From Neoechinorhynchus agilis (lineage: Eukaryota; Acanthocephala), in assembly GCA_051530055.1 (NCBI GenBank), contig CM121343.1:3038001-3102000 (forward strand): a stretch of DNA of 64,000 nucleotides. The letters run 5' to 3'. Position 1 is the stretch's first letter; the number at the start of each line of letters is the position of its first letter. Shown one piece after another: positions 31,607 through 43,516 of the stretch. The notes beneath the pieces were generated by a model. The model was not told the origin of the DNA and ran no database searches. It was given only the letters and a program-made list of their open reading frames with translations. The translations under genes were made by a program, and so were the position numbers.

Positions 31607-32284
31607 AAAAAGTTATTTACCAAGTGAAGAGCTGCCGGCATTATATTCAAAGCAGGCGTCTTACCTCTTCATTAAAGTTTTTGAAACGCACAATATCTGT
31701 CAGTTTTGATACTTGACTTGGAACTTAAGAAAGTTTTGGTTAGTTGCTACATTAAAGAATGAAAATTGGCGACTCCTTCTGCATGACGAAAAATGAACGT
31801 ATAACTTCACGCGTCCTAGAATGTATTTACCGCAAGATTTATCCTTTGATAAGCTTAAATAGGAGAAAAAAGAGTTAATTAATGGTTCAAGTTCGAGTAA
31901 AATTGTTAAAGAATTAATCATATCACGAAGTTCCCTCGGGATGGTAAATGTTGAATGATGGTGGTGAACGTAATAACGGTTTAAGATATGAAGCGATTTC
32001 ATACCGGGAATATGTTCACCACCATTCAAAGCTAAAGAATTGGGCGTGTTTTTCAGGACCCCAAAGAAGGATTAAAACACCGAAATATTGGTCAAAAATA
32101 AATTTGTTTCAACCGCGTAAATTGCTAAAATAAGGACAATCAAGCAGAAAAAGTGCGGTTAAGAAATAAGTTGACAATCTACCAGCAGTTTTTGCTGAAA
32201 TAATTTGTGGAATAAAATTCGCGAAGTCAACAAAACTTCACAATATATTTATTAGGCACTCAGATTATCATTTCAGAAAAGGTA
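31607..32284. other. Intergenic region
   Basis: No gene is supported. The minus frame at 31700-32029 has no recognisable feature. Confidence 0.4.
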
Positions 32285-32854
32285 TTAGCTACGGTCTACA
32301 ACGTAAATGGTTGAACCCATACATTGCAGGTTAGATACCACTACTTGGCGCAATAAATTAATTGGATAAGTGACGCTATCAAAATTGTTCGTAAACAACC
32401 ATTTATCCTCATCACTTTCTGCAGTTTGCCGGAAGCTCGGTTCTTTATCAGGCTTTAAAACTTTCGTTGATGGTATTTCACGAGCTCCTGTATTGCTGTT
32501 ATCTAGTCTCCGTTTTCTATTGGTCTTATTTGCTCTAGTTTTCATCCTAGATTTTTGCATTTTTGCGATTTTTGTCATGCATTTAATTCGCTTGGAACTG
32601 TTTCCAACCGGCAATGGATCTTTACCTTCTTTACACTTACGAAAATTGTAAGCTCTGATTACTGATTCGTCGAAAATGTGATAATCCGGTTCCCAAGTAT
32701 TAGAAGACCAATCATAATCCTTCCATTTTACGTAAAATTGCAATTCTCCATCGACGACGCGATGATCAACAATTTTCTCAACTTCATACACTCGATCTAT
32801 TGGATCGACTGAGACAGCCAATGATTTCCGCTGAGTAAAACTACGTCTATCCAT
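32285..32854 (-). CDS. Small chromodomain protein
   Basis: A 189-residue frame starts with ATG at 32854. A chromodomain occupies about residues 20-70: VYEVEKIVDHRVVDGELQFY then VKWKDYDWSSNTWEPDYHIF. The aromatic-cage residues (Y of VYEVE, W of VKWK, W of NTWEP) are all present, so methyl-lysine histone binding is likely. A basic, nuclear-localisation-like stretch follows (KSRMKTRANKTNRKRRLD). There is no clear chromoshadow domain in the C-terminal ~80 residues, so it is not a standard HP1; a CBX/Polycomb-like or lineage-specific reader fits better. Intronless. Confidence 0.85.
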   Translation of the reverse strand: MDRRSFTQRKSLAVSVDPIDRVYEVEKIVDHRVVDGELQFYVKWKDYDWSSNTWEPDYHIFDESVIRAYNFRKCKEGKDPLPVGNSSKRIKCMTKIAKMQKSRMKTRANKTNRKRRLDNSNTGAREIPSTKVLKPDKEPSFRQTAESDEDKWLFTNNFDSVTYPINLLRQVVVSNLQCMGSTIYVVDRS

Positions 32855-32967
32855 ATTTTAACTTTTCGATGGTTTTTAAATTTATATACGCTGCGTGTTT
32901 GAAATGAACACAAAAAAATCGTTGTGGAGTTATGTAGGTCACGATGATATTTGTGTTGTTGCAATCG

Positions 32968-33530
32968 AAGAAGTATTTTAACAGGATTGCCAAATTTAAA
33001 TCAGAATTAAATGTGCTCTTTGTGTTCCTTGATGTCGGCATTCACCATTTTCGAGCACTTAACAAACCGAAGATAGCAAGATTTTGAATTTCGCCTTAAA
33101 TGAAAAATATAAATTGAATAAATGATTAATAAAATTATTTAGAGAATGGCGTGTTTTGTTCCATATTCTTTATATAAATGTAATGTCTATTAGAACGTCA
33201 GTCGAATTTTGAAATAAGACGTCTATAGATAACATCTAACCTTTTCCCTGAAGAGTTAATTAGCGAATACAAAATAAATAGACGAGCATAGGACGAATGA
33301 AATGGCGACATGAATTATTGCTTTCCTTGAATGTCGGTCGATGGAGTAAATACGTAATAACTGGTCCTCAGAGATGATTACATCGTTCTGTAAATGGATT
33401 TCATTGAAACACAAAATAGTATGATTGGAACGTGGAACACGCTTTTTTAAACCAATCTAAGAAGTATTTTAACAGGATTGTCAAATTTAAATCGTAATTA
33501 AATGTGATCTTTGTGTCATTTTCGAGTAAA
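32968..33530. repeat. Locally duplicated segment upstream of the chromodomain gene
   Basis: aagaagtattttaacaggat then tgccaaatttaaatcagaat at about 32968 recurs at about 33460 with few changes, including the downstream ttaaatgtg(c/a)tctttgtgt and cattttcgag. The repeated block is about 70 bases with a ~490-base offset, same orientation. Confidence 0.7.
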
Positions 33531-35160
33531 TGACTAAAGGACTTCGATACTGCGGCTCCAATGAACTGAACACCGAAAATCTAGGAGTATAAAATGCATA
33601 AAACGACGCTTCTCGTCTCTTTAAGTATATACATCTATAAAAACATTAATTTAGACAAAGATTTCCCAATGGGGTGATATCGTCAATTCTAGAATAGTCC
33701 ATTAGGCTGATGGTCATGTTCATAAGTACCGATGTACATAAATTAATACTTTGACGAGTCGGAAAAAATACTTATTCGTGAAGTATCTATTAAAAATTTG
33801 ATCCCACGTTTTGTAGTCAGTTTTTATTGAATGAGTCTTATGCAAAATATAATCAAGAAGATTCAAGAAATGAATTTAAAGAAAGATTAAAAGTGTATTT
33901 AGTCAAGTGACGACTGTAGAGGAAATATGAATCACCGGTTCAGTTGTTGAAAAGCGATTTAAGCAGGCGGCACCCGTAAAGAATTAAATCGTCAGTAAGT
34001 GGCGTACTCAAGAATCATTTGAATCGGCTCAAAAAATTAATGGTATTTAAAGTAAAATGTTGGATGGTGATGAGATTATCGAGAGCATTTGTGCTGTTGC
34101 GCTTACTTCTTATTGCAGGTCATTTACTACGAGATTGTCAATATGTAAAGGAATGCGTGTGAAGCATGTAAAAAATGTTGGCGGATATTTCTTGAGCAAT
34201 TAAAGATGAAGAACTATTCACGATGTCAGAGATATATTTGGGTTTTAATTAATGAACAACATATAATTTGTTATCACGATTACAACACATAATGAATTGC
34301 AATTAATTTGAATCTTGGAGCATAAAAAGAGTCTTATGTACTAAACGTTTGACTAATCAAGCTATTTAGTACTTCTGAAACCTTATTCCAATTGAACGGC
34401 AGCTGAGTGATTCAGAGCGTTGGTGTGAATGATTTCTGCTCCGAGATTCTGAAGGTTATATTATTAATTAATGTCTTGATTATAGAATTTATTAACATAA
34501 TGAAATAATTAAAATATCCGATATTATTATCGCTTACCAGTATATAAAGTCATTTGCAATCTTCGTCGCCAATTTTTAATGTTTAGTAAATAAATCGACA
34601 GGTTCTAAATTGTTTTCAACTTTACAAATACTAACAAAAACGCCGTTCGGCAACTTAGGCATAAGGGTGTTCAGCACATATACTAATCATTTCGGCAATC
34701 TTTAAAATCTGTTAATTTCTTTAAATCAAAGTAAGTTAGCAGTGACATAGTTTCACCATCTTGATGATATTCAACGGAATTCTCGTGCTGCGAGATTTTT
34801 AAATGCCGATTGAAGCTGAGGAAATAAATTAAGTACCGTATATTACTTAGCCGTAATGGTTCTGCTATCCGATATTAAAACCTTCTGACAATATAAGATC
34901 ATTTCTCATTCAGATTGAAGTCAAGGGTCGAAAAAAGCTGTGCTTAAGCACTAAAGTATTGAGTTGTATACCGAAAACGCTCTTTAGACATAATCGTAGC
35001 TACTTATAGACTATAATGCAATTCCCTAGTCCTGAAATCCATATAAGAAGCTCGGTGACCCTTTGAAATTGTATATGATTTCTTCATATATCGACGTATA
35101 ATTTAATTCTGTTATGTATACTATTTTTTAAGTTTTACTGGCAAGCCGGTATTGTTATTA
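33531..35160. other. AT-rich intergenic region
   Basis: No gene is supported over about 1.6 kb. It holds a short LINE 3'-end fragment at 34398-34432. Confidence 0.5.
34398..34432 (+). mobile_element. LINE 3'-end fragment
   Basis: ggcagctgagtgattcagag then cgttggtgtgaatgatt matches the end of the LINE remnant at 19.7 kb and the fragment at 8.1 kb. Confidence 0.5.
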
Positions 35161-35162
35161 TC

Positions 35163-35363
35163 ATTAAATTTTAGTCTATCCCTTTCTTTTCCGGCTTATT
35201 TTTAGGCATAAAGCCAAACGGAGGTATCTGAGGATCCGGAGGAATGTACAAACTCTTAACCTTGCATTAGAGACTATGTGGTTATATCACTTCTCTGATG
35301 TAATTGGTTTGGCTTTATGCCTAAAAATAAGCCGGACAAGAAAGGGATAGACTAAAATTTAAT
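35163..35363. mobile_element. Foldback/MITE-like element A
   Basis: Terminal inverted repeats of about 55 bases: attaaattttagtctatccc through aggcataaagccaa on the left, and ttggctttatgcctaaaaat through gactaaaatttaat on the right. The interior holds ggaggtatctgaggatccgg, related to the repeat at 15.2 kb and 55.0 kb. Non-coding. The direct sequence aatttaattctgttatgtat lies on both sides (about 35100 and 35356), consistent with a nested insertion. Confidence 0.8.
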
Positions 35364-35388
35364 TCTGTTATGTATACTGACAAGCCGG

Positions 35389-35512
35389 TTAAGATCATCC
35401 CTTACTTTGCTTTTCCTTTTAGGCGCACAGCCAACCGATATCTTGAATAAGGCAAGTGATTATCGGTTGGTCGTTTGTCTAAAAGGAAAAAGTCAAGTAA
35501 GGATGATCTAAA
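35389..35512. mobile_element. Foldback/MITE-like element B
   Basis: Inverted arms of about 48 bases: ttaagatcatcccttacttt through gcacagccaaccgat, and atcggttggtcgtttgtcta through ggatgatctaa. The arm motif ttttaggc.cacagccaac is shared with the elements at 15.2, 35.2 and 55.2 kb, so this is a second family member set only 25 bases from element A. Confidence 0.8.
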
Positions 35513-35865
35513 CGCTTAATTAATATAATGGACGTGAACTCTGATGCCCTTGTTAGAAATCACTCATCTTAGGTTGAATTGTTTAGAATGTATAAAATAA
35601 CCATCACAACGTGAAGTTCTTTGCTACCCGTGAAGAACCTACTCTTTTACCTTACCAAAGTCTACTTCAATTTCAATTCGTAGAATCGCAGAATGGGCAT
35701 TGTAAGAGTGCAGGAATTATCAAGAGAACGATTAAGATATTAATTTTAAAGACTGAATGATATATTATGGAACAGAAGTATAAATAGGCAACGCGTATCG
35801 ATCCAATTTGTAAAAAATTACCAATACCATGAATGAAATTCTGACTATTCTTTGAAAATGCACGT

Positions 35866-38091
35866 TCAAAGTACAATATAAACAATGATTATAGTAATCA
35901 ACGAGTTGATGCATGTTAATAAAGTGAGTGTTAAGTGTGAACTGCCTGAGGTCCTTACACTCTCGCATCGTCCTATTCGAAGAATAAAACAACCAATGTA
36001 AGAGGAAATATTGGCATCTTGAAAACATACCCAATGCCACAAGTAATTGTGGAATATAATAGTCCCAAAAGAAGCAATCATTGACTTTGAGAGAGCAGCC
36101 TCTCGATATGTTTGCCGATGCAATTTCAATATGCATCCTTGTAGGATATTCATATTTAGGCCATTCAATTGTAATTCCCTCGAAAATGTTTGATCTTGCT
36201 TGTGATTTATCAGGCACGTCAATGTTCGGGTTACTAAGCGGAACGTGACTAAGAGATATAATACGTTTCGTTTTTACCCGCTTTTGGCGAAATTTGTCCA
36301 GTATCTCATGAGAGACCGACTGAGGCGTATTTCTTCGTCAGTGTAGTGCCTGATATTCGAGGAAAATGGATCACCAAAAATAAACAAAATCTCGTCCGCG
36401 TGTAAAACTCCCATCCATTTCGGCCAAGCCTCGACGGATCTGCCTCTGTAGGAAAGACAATGGCTGAAGAAGTAGAAGAATACTGGAGATCCTTGATTTG
36501 ATAGGTAATCGGAGAACTTGATGGTTGGGCATGAGAAATGAAAATCTCCAGCTGCTCGGCCGATTTGAAGAGCATTGATTGTATCATTACTAGCTGCATC
36601 CATACGAACATATTTGCTGTAGATGCTGTCGTAAACGATTGACGGGGAAGTCCAGGGTTCGATTGGAAAATTCGTAAAAACTGACTCTTCGAGAAGTGTC
36701 CGGATCAATTGATGACTAGGAAATACTGGAGTGCTTGCAGACAGATTGATATTTCTGCTGGTGGAAATATAAGCATTAAAATACGTACCCTCGTCTCGAT
36801 TTGTGCCAGCTAGAAGCGGTATCCGTTTAAATCTTCCTTGTTTTAACAAAATTTCCGGTGTGTTTGGGATCATGTATTTGTCAACCACTGGAACAAACCC
36901 ATATCCAACGGAACCAGACCACACTGTGAGTTCGATGCTAGACCAAAGAGCATCCCAACTTCTGTTACGAGGAACCACTGGAGCCATCATCAAATAAGAG
37001 TAAAGTGTTTTGAAATCCCTGGACTCGAATGCGACCCTAGCTTTTTGAGTTTCCAATTCCACTTCCTCTTTTACACGATGAAAATTTCTAAGGATTTCTT
37101 TTACCATCTCGAAGAAACTCACAGATACAAGCATTTTCTTTGCTCTCCGAAGTGCAACCTTTGCTGACACAACACCCCAGTCTGCAGTCGGTGAACCACT
37201 TTGCATGATAGCTCGATGAAAATAGGGCTGAGAGAGGGGTGAAATTATATGGATACCGACGCTGACGGCTCCTGAGCTCTCACCGAAAATTGTGATACGC
37301 GATTGATCGCCTCCGAAGTACTGGATATTTTCTGCAACCCACTTCAATGCCAAGTGCTGATCCATGAGACCCATGTTGCCTGGACAATAATCACTTCCGA
37401 GGTACATAAATCCAAATAAACCAAGCCTGTATTGGGCCGATACAATTATAACGTCGTTCAAGCCCGATAAAATCTTGCCGTCGTAAAGTGGTAACGTAGC
37501 AGAACCGGTCATGAAACCACCTCCGAATATCCAAACCATCACAGGGAGTGGTCGAAGGCTGAATTTGCTAGATGTAAGTTCAGGCACCCAGATATTTAGA
37601 TAAAGACAATCTTCACTCATTTCATCCTCGGGCAGCCACATTCGTTCATCCACGATGTGGTAGAATTCGATCTGTTGGTGATAACAACTAAGTTTCTTGT
37701 ATTTAGTTTCTAAAATGCCATCCCACGCCACTTTAGGAGATGGAAACTTGAAACGTTTGTCGCCTACAGGAGGTTCAGCAAATGGAATTCCTAGCCAAGC
37801 GTTAACAAATTTCGCCGGCTCATTTTTTGAGATATTAACAAGTTGTCTGATGCCTTGATAGCTGCGGTGCTTAAGTAGTTTTTCTGGGGGGGGGCAATTT
37901 AAAATAATGATGCTAATATAGCAATTTTACAATGACCAAGCCTGTCCTCATAAGCATCGCTGCTCTTTAACGAAACCGTAGTTTGTTTTAACGGTCAAAT
38001 TTACGGTACCACGAGTGTACGGAGTTGGCGAGGTTGAGATGAGGACGATAATCAATGAAATTATAGTGGGCAGGATATTAGTTTGGGCCAT
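35866..38091 (-). CDS. ACE: Cholinesterase (acetylcholinesterase-like), GPI-anchored form
   Basis: The enzyme hydrolyses acetylcholine outside the cell. The signal-peptide exon starts at ATG 38091 (MAQTNILPTIISLIIVLIST) and ends near 37985. The next exon begins between about 37883 and 37850; this join is unresolved. It carries FVNAWLGIPFAEPPVGDKRF, the choline-site region MWLPEDEMSEDCLYLN, the oxyanion glycines (GGGFMTG), the nucleophile in GESSGA, glutamate in NRDEGTYF and histidine in WMGVLHADEI. It ends at 36278. A 44-nt intron leads to 36233-36031 (NPNIDVPDKS ... VNDCFFWDYYIPQL), and a 58-nt intron leads to 35972-35866. That exon encodes a Ser/Gly region then a hydrophobic C-terminus (LITIIIVYIVL), as in GPI-anchor signals. 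Catalytic triad complete; GESSGA replaces the usual GESAGA. Confidence 0.9.
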
Positions 38092-41000
38092 CTAATAGCA
38101 TATCACTTTAAGACTGCTTCCGACAAATGCCAAACTCGGGATGTTTGCAGCTCTGGGCAACGATGCTTTTGTTTTCATCGTAAAGTCGGCGATAGATATT
38201 TCAGAAGACTGGAAACTGCAACTGAAGAAGGTGGATAGAGGGACGGTATGGTGAAAAAGTTCTTACTGGATAGGAAGTGGTTAGTGACTGAGGTTGTAAG
38301 ACAGCGGAACAATTTTGCCCATAGCTACGAATTCTAAATTAGTTTAAGCACTGCAGTGAGCTTCGATGTCAATCCTACTGCAACCAACAAGGCCCTAATT
38401 TATTTCGTGCGCTGTCTGATTTTTAAACGGTTGTTTTATTCCCTCTCTTTCACACTAAGCTTATTCTAGCATTCCGTGTGGATGCTAACTGTGGTTGCGG
38501 ATCCGCGGCTGTGCCGTCGACTATGGCGCATGTTAGGAGGGACGAGTGCATGCATCGTGGAAAGCTATGAAACTATTCAATAAAGTCGTTGTCTAAGATC
38601 AATTTATACACAAGCGGAACTGTCTTCCTGGAAACGAGACCGACAGCCTTCGAATGTGTGTGTGTGTCTGCAGTATCGACGATATGTCGCGAAAATGAGG
38701 TCAAGGCACAAAAAATTCAACTCATCTAATTTCACGAGAGGCACTCTAACTCTTCAAACACTTTTCTGACATAAGCAATATGCACTTTGGAAGATCGAAT
38801 CTTAACTGATGAAAATGCCGAAATGAAAATTGGACAACTTTCCATTCGTCTCTGATGGTGAAGAGCATATCTGCCTCGAATACTTTGCATTTTCTCGACC
38901 TCGATGAAGCAACTTTACTCTCGTCGAGGGTTTATTGTATTCTATAACCCTAGCACGGAAACACTTTAGATGTGAGACTACGCTTAAATGGGACAATTTG
39001 AACCATTAAAAAACTCCTATTGCAGACGAGAAAAACTCTACAGATTCTGCACGTTTCATGGCTAATCAAACACGATTTGTGCTGCTTTCTTACAACAATG
39101 GCACTCTGGGGATCGGGCAGCACATTTTAAAAGGTTTCACGGAAAGACGATCTTTCAAACCACTTCGATCAATTTACAAATTAATTTCTTTAAATTCAAA
39201 ATGTGAATTTGTTCCAATCTCAAGTGTTCAGAATGTGAATCCTAGTGCAATCGCTCTTTTTTTTGTATTAAATACGATCAAACCAAACAATGCTTTTAAA
39301 CTGTTCATCTATTTGTCTAAAAAATTAATCGATTTCGAGAGGCTGACCGATTCCCCGTTAGTGAAATTAAATTTTTCAACGATTTTTTTGTATAGCGTTC
39401 GAAAACAGTGAAATGCAATATTTGCATATCTTCATGTCTTTTGAATCTTCAAAATGGAGTCCAATTAAAGTTATCGTATCCTTTAGATTATACACCGTTG
39501 GAATTAAATCAGTGCATCATTTTTAAGAGTATCTTGACTGAAAACTTATACGTTCTTTTATTAAGTAATTGTTTCAACTGGCTTAAATAATTCCATGTCT
39601 TGATTGGATATTAGTGACTAAATGGAAATTGTGATTGGCTGACGAATAGCGGATCTTAAATTTAAGAATGTTCATTCGTTTCATATTATTTTATTAAACA
39701 TGATTTGTGCAAATCATAACTAAATTTTTTAGGTGACTGATGATGCGAGGCTTTCTCGTGGCATATTTCGATTCAATAAAATAGTTTTTATCCGAGATTA
39801 TGATCACAACAACTTTAATTCTATCATCTCATAGGATTTCCTCTCGATGATTAGTTATAATAATGTTTTAGGAAAGACATTTCAGTATAAATGGATTTAT
39901 AATTTTTAGATGTCGTTACTAAGTAGCATGATCACTGTGATATAAATCGATGCCATTGAACATTTTGTTGTTTTAGCGACAAGTAAATTGTAAATTTCAG
40001 TTATATTGAGACATCCTTGTCAATAATTAAAAGAACAATTTACATCTAAAACGGATACTGTCCTTTGAAAAATAAACAACCGTTACTGTTTAAGAAAACG
40101 AATGACCCACCTATAAATACAAATCAAGACCGAGATAAAGAAATTGAACAATTTAGAGTAGCTTGATGATCTAAAAATCGAGAAAACAAATCTGTGTCGC
40201 GGATGAGTAGCGACAGCTTAAGAGGGAAACGAAACCGCACTAAAATTCAAAATGTTTGTGATACTTTTGCTTAGCTAGTAAACGAAATAAATAATTATCG
40301 ATCAGAACCTACTCTAAATATGCCACGTTCTCTTATTGACAATTTGAATGCAATCAATCATTTTATAAATTCGTTAAGTATTTATGGGCTCTAATAAGCA
40401 GATACAAGCATAATTTGCACTTTAATTGACTGAAGGAAGTGTAAGAAACATTTAATGCGATCGTGAAAGAGATGAAACCGAAGACAGACAAAAGAATAAA
40501 TTGTTCCTCAAAGTGCCTTTGATTACACTTTCACTGTTTTCAATATACAAACACAAAAAAACTGTTAAAGCATGAATTTGAGATCTACTGTTAGAATTCA
40601 AAACGATTTTTCAAACCAAAAATGTATCGCGATCTACAAAATCGACAAAAACAATTAAAATATGAGACAAGTGAAAATAGCTTCGATACTCAAAAAGCAT
40701 AAAATTCTAAGCTTTGAATTGTTGATGATAAACCCCAAGGTTTCGTTTAAATATGAAATTGTAAGATGTTGTAGAATGTAGGACGTTAAATTTCTCTTGG
40801 TCAAAAACTGATGTGTTTATTTAATAAAGTTACGTAGAAATTGAAGAATGGTTGAAAATCAAAGCAGTTCTTTAAAATTAATAATATTTACGTTGTTTTT
40901 AGAAAGCACATTCAATTTAACTTATAAAATTAGCAATAAGACAGCTTGTAAAGAGTAAAATGAAGCGTTAGAAAAGCATGCATCATCCGAAAACTCAACC

Positions 41001-41211
41001 TTGCTCGCATTCGATTTCTTTAAATTACAAATTGGATTCAAAAATTTACTACTTTTTATCATTTCCGGGAGTGATCGCGCACACACACACAGAGAATTGG
41101 ACAATATCAGCCATCACCGTAATAATTGGTTCGAAAATATGTGCGCGCGACTGTATAATCTTGATGGTGCCGGTGGAATCTTTGTGATGAGAATCATTGT
41201 TTTTAATGCGA
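38092..41211. other. Long intergenic region
   Basis: About 3.1 kb with no firm gene. It contains short TG/GT runs (about 38658, 41083). The 117-codon plus-strand ATG frame at 39058-39411 is AT-rich and has no recognisable motif; I regard it as doubtful. The plus frames near 41000 overlap the following gene's 3' side. Confidence 0.45.
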
Positions 41212-42498
41212 CTACAAATGTGCAACACGATCCATCCTGTAGGATGAGGTACTGGATAGAGCTCTTGTACCACACGGTAACCTTAAGCGCTTTTCCACAA
41301 CCTCATCCTCGGACAAATCAGGTGTAGGAATATCGAACTCATCATCGCATTCCTCTCCTTGTGATCTCGTGCCATTTTGATCGGGTTTACTATGAATGGA
41401 TTTGCGTTTTGCAGTAGTCTCACTCGGTTTCATAAGGTCAATGAAATTCACAACTGAAACTGGATTCCGCAATGGGCGGCGAATCGACTGCTGTTGCCGT
41501 TTAATTCTCAACGACTGCGAAGTTTGTGGTCGACGGTGATGAAATGCCGCAAGTGGATAATAAGTTCGTTGATTATTGTTTTTACAGCGCATTGCAGTTG
41601 AACCCATCTCTTGTCGTTTTTTACGAATTGTTTGCCAATCAGTCATCGGCAGAGATTCATCGCTTAATCTACTCTTCAATGGAACTTTCACCTCTAATAA
41701 ATTGAACGGCATAGTCGATGATGCCGTTAAAACTCCAGAGGAAAACTCGGAGCAGGTTTCGATCGCAGAGTCAACAAAACTGGCATGTTGTTGTGAAGTG
41801 GATTTACAAGGTCGCTGTTGTGGGTAACTCCCTAAGCTACACGATGAAAGTGGACTCGGAAATGAATTGCTTTGAGTTTTATCAAAGAAACCATGAGCAT
41901 CCTTTGTCATCATCGCAGGAGTGGAAGGTGCAGATTGAGTTTTCAATCTTTGCGGCGCCTTTGGAACATTGCGTTCAGGGTTCCACATTGATGCATTTTT
42001 CCGATGAGTGCTCACTGGAGGTAAACCTTTTGCGTACATCACAAGGCAGTCAGTGTAAGTCAAATCGTCGAAGTCAGTGATTCTGTCAGTATATTGATAA
42101 GAAAAGGACCCACCACTTCATTCCGACAAGAATCAAAGCACTGGCACGGGAGTTACGGACTTGCGATTCGATTTGCGTCTTGCCTCCCTTAGTTGATTAA
42201 TGCATTCTTGAAACTGACAAGTAATCATGATGGGGTTATTGGCAGTCGTATAGCCTTTCCCATCGTCCGGGCAAGCGTCCAGTAAGTCCAAATATTTGAG
42301 CGTAACTGCGATCTCTTCCATCGCCGCACTCTCGTCTGGACTTTTGGATCCAGACCGGCTCGTATGTTGCCGGATACTTGTTGATGGTGGTGATTGGTTA
42401 CGCCTGTTCCCTTGCCTATTCTCAGCGGAACTCCGCTGTGCCGTACTTGTGACAGATCGTCTCCTACTCACTTCAAGAGTTTTCCTGTTACGCCGCAT
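41212..42498 (-). CDS. Two-exon gene, Ser/Arg-rich, unrecognised
   Basis: ATG at 42498 opens a basic, Ser-rich start (MRRNRKTLEVSRRRSVTSTA). A conserved-looking helical block follows (AAMEEIAVTLKYLDLLDACP ... QFQECINQLREARRKS). A short intron (about 42150-42091, acceptor tatactgacag) leads to exon 2 in frame (ITDFDDLTYTDCLVMYAKGL). Exon 2 carries polar segments, SFVDSAIETCSEFSS, MTDWQTIRKKRQEMGS and a C-terminus with acidic EFDIPTPDLSEDE. The frame ends at 41212. There is no signal peptide or membrane helix. A nuclear or cytoskeletal regulator would fit the composition, but I cannot name the family. The donor is uncertain between two GT sites. Confidence 0.6.
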
Positions 42499-43516
42499 TA
42501 ATGCCTAATCTACAAATTGTTTCGGTAAATTCAAACAAACCGGCGCATATGTTCAAAGGGGTGTTCAATGCTGATTTCGTTGGATAAAAGTTTCTGTCCC
42601 TCCGTGTGCTTCATAAGCACCATATCGTGGAATGACGGCTGCTCGCGAGTAATATATAGTCGTTCTCGCATTATTTGAGCTCATGTAGTCGCAAGAAACC
42701 GGATATGTGAGTGAATGCGAGTGCTAGTCGCCGATTGTGTGTGTGTGTGTGGGGTGGGGTAGGGAATTGCGAGCGCAGTTTCTCGAAGACGGCGGGAGGG
42801 GAAGAGCGTACTACCAGCGTCGACGACATTCACACGTTCTGCAAATTAAAAACGAACTCAACTATATACCGGAGAAGTCGTAACTCATTGTGATTCCCCA
42901 CATAAGATTATCCCGCCACAAGGGAGTAATGACAATGAGGCAAACCGATTCTCCGCCATCATTACACGACTAACACATAACCTAACATAACCTATATTTA
43001 TATGGGCGTATATAGAGGACTCCTCGGTAAAGAAACATTCCACATCCAAAGCGATCGACGGCGAAATTTAATGAATCAGCTGTCTCAGCGACTTTAATGG
43101 TAGTTCCTTCGAGCTCAAATGCTCTCGAATGTTCATTTGTCGAGGAAAACTAAGACCAATTGACATGAGGGTCAGAAAGGACGAAGACTTGAACAAACTC
43201 AACACAGGCCATGGTTAAGTGTACATTTGAACTCGTTTAGGTGGAGGAAAACCATGCGAATGCGACAATAATTGTGAGGTTAAGTAGATCTCAAATGTAG
43301 GTCCGGATCTCAAGTTGCGTTTAGAACGCACCGGGGACTGTCGCACAATAACACTGAGGGTCCCGCTCAGCAGCGTTTACTTTTGCAATCCGTTATGTAA
43401 CTGAGCGTTCTTTTAAAAACAATGCCGACTATTGAGTAATTCCCGAATCATATCTTAGCCATGATGGAAAAAAAAACATAAATATTTTTGGTACAAAACC
43501 AATGATCAATTAAAAA
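42499..43516. other. Intergenic region upstream of the 42.5-kb gene
   Basis: Contains a (TG)n/GGGG stretch at about 42737-42765 and otherwise nothing I can assign. A short taacctaacataaccta stretch near 42980 is too brief to call telomeric. Confidence 0.45.

Noticed and set aside
37886-37894. Run of G as a possible structural motif
   Set aside because: On the coding strand it is the C-rich tract of a splice acceptor region before a cholinesterase exon; no further structure is evident.
39058-39411. 117-codon plus-strand frame with ATG
   Set aside because: AT-driven composition, no motif, no splice context; kept only as a note in the spacer entry.
42975-42998. taacctaacataaccta could be interstitial telomeric repeat
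   Set aside because: Only about two imperfect units; no array.
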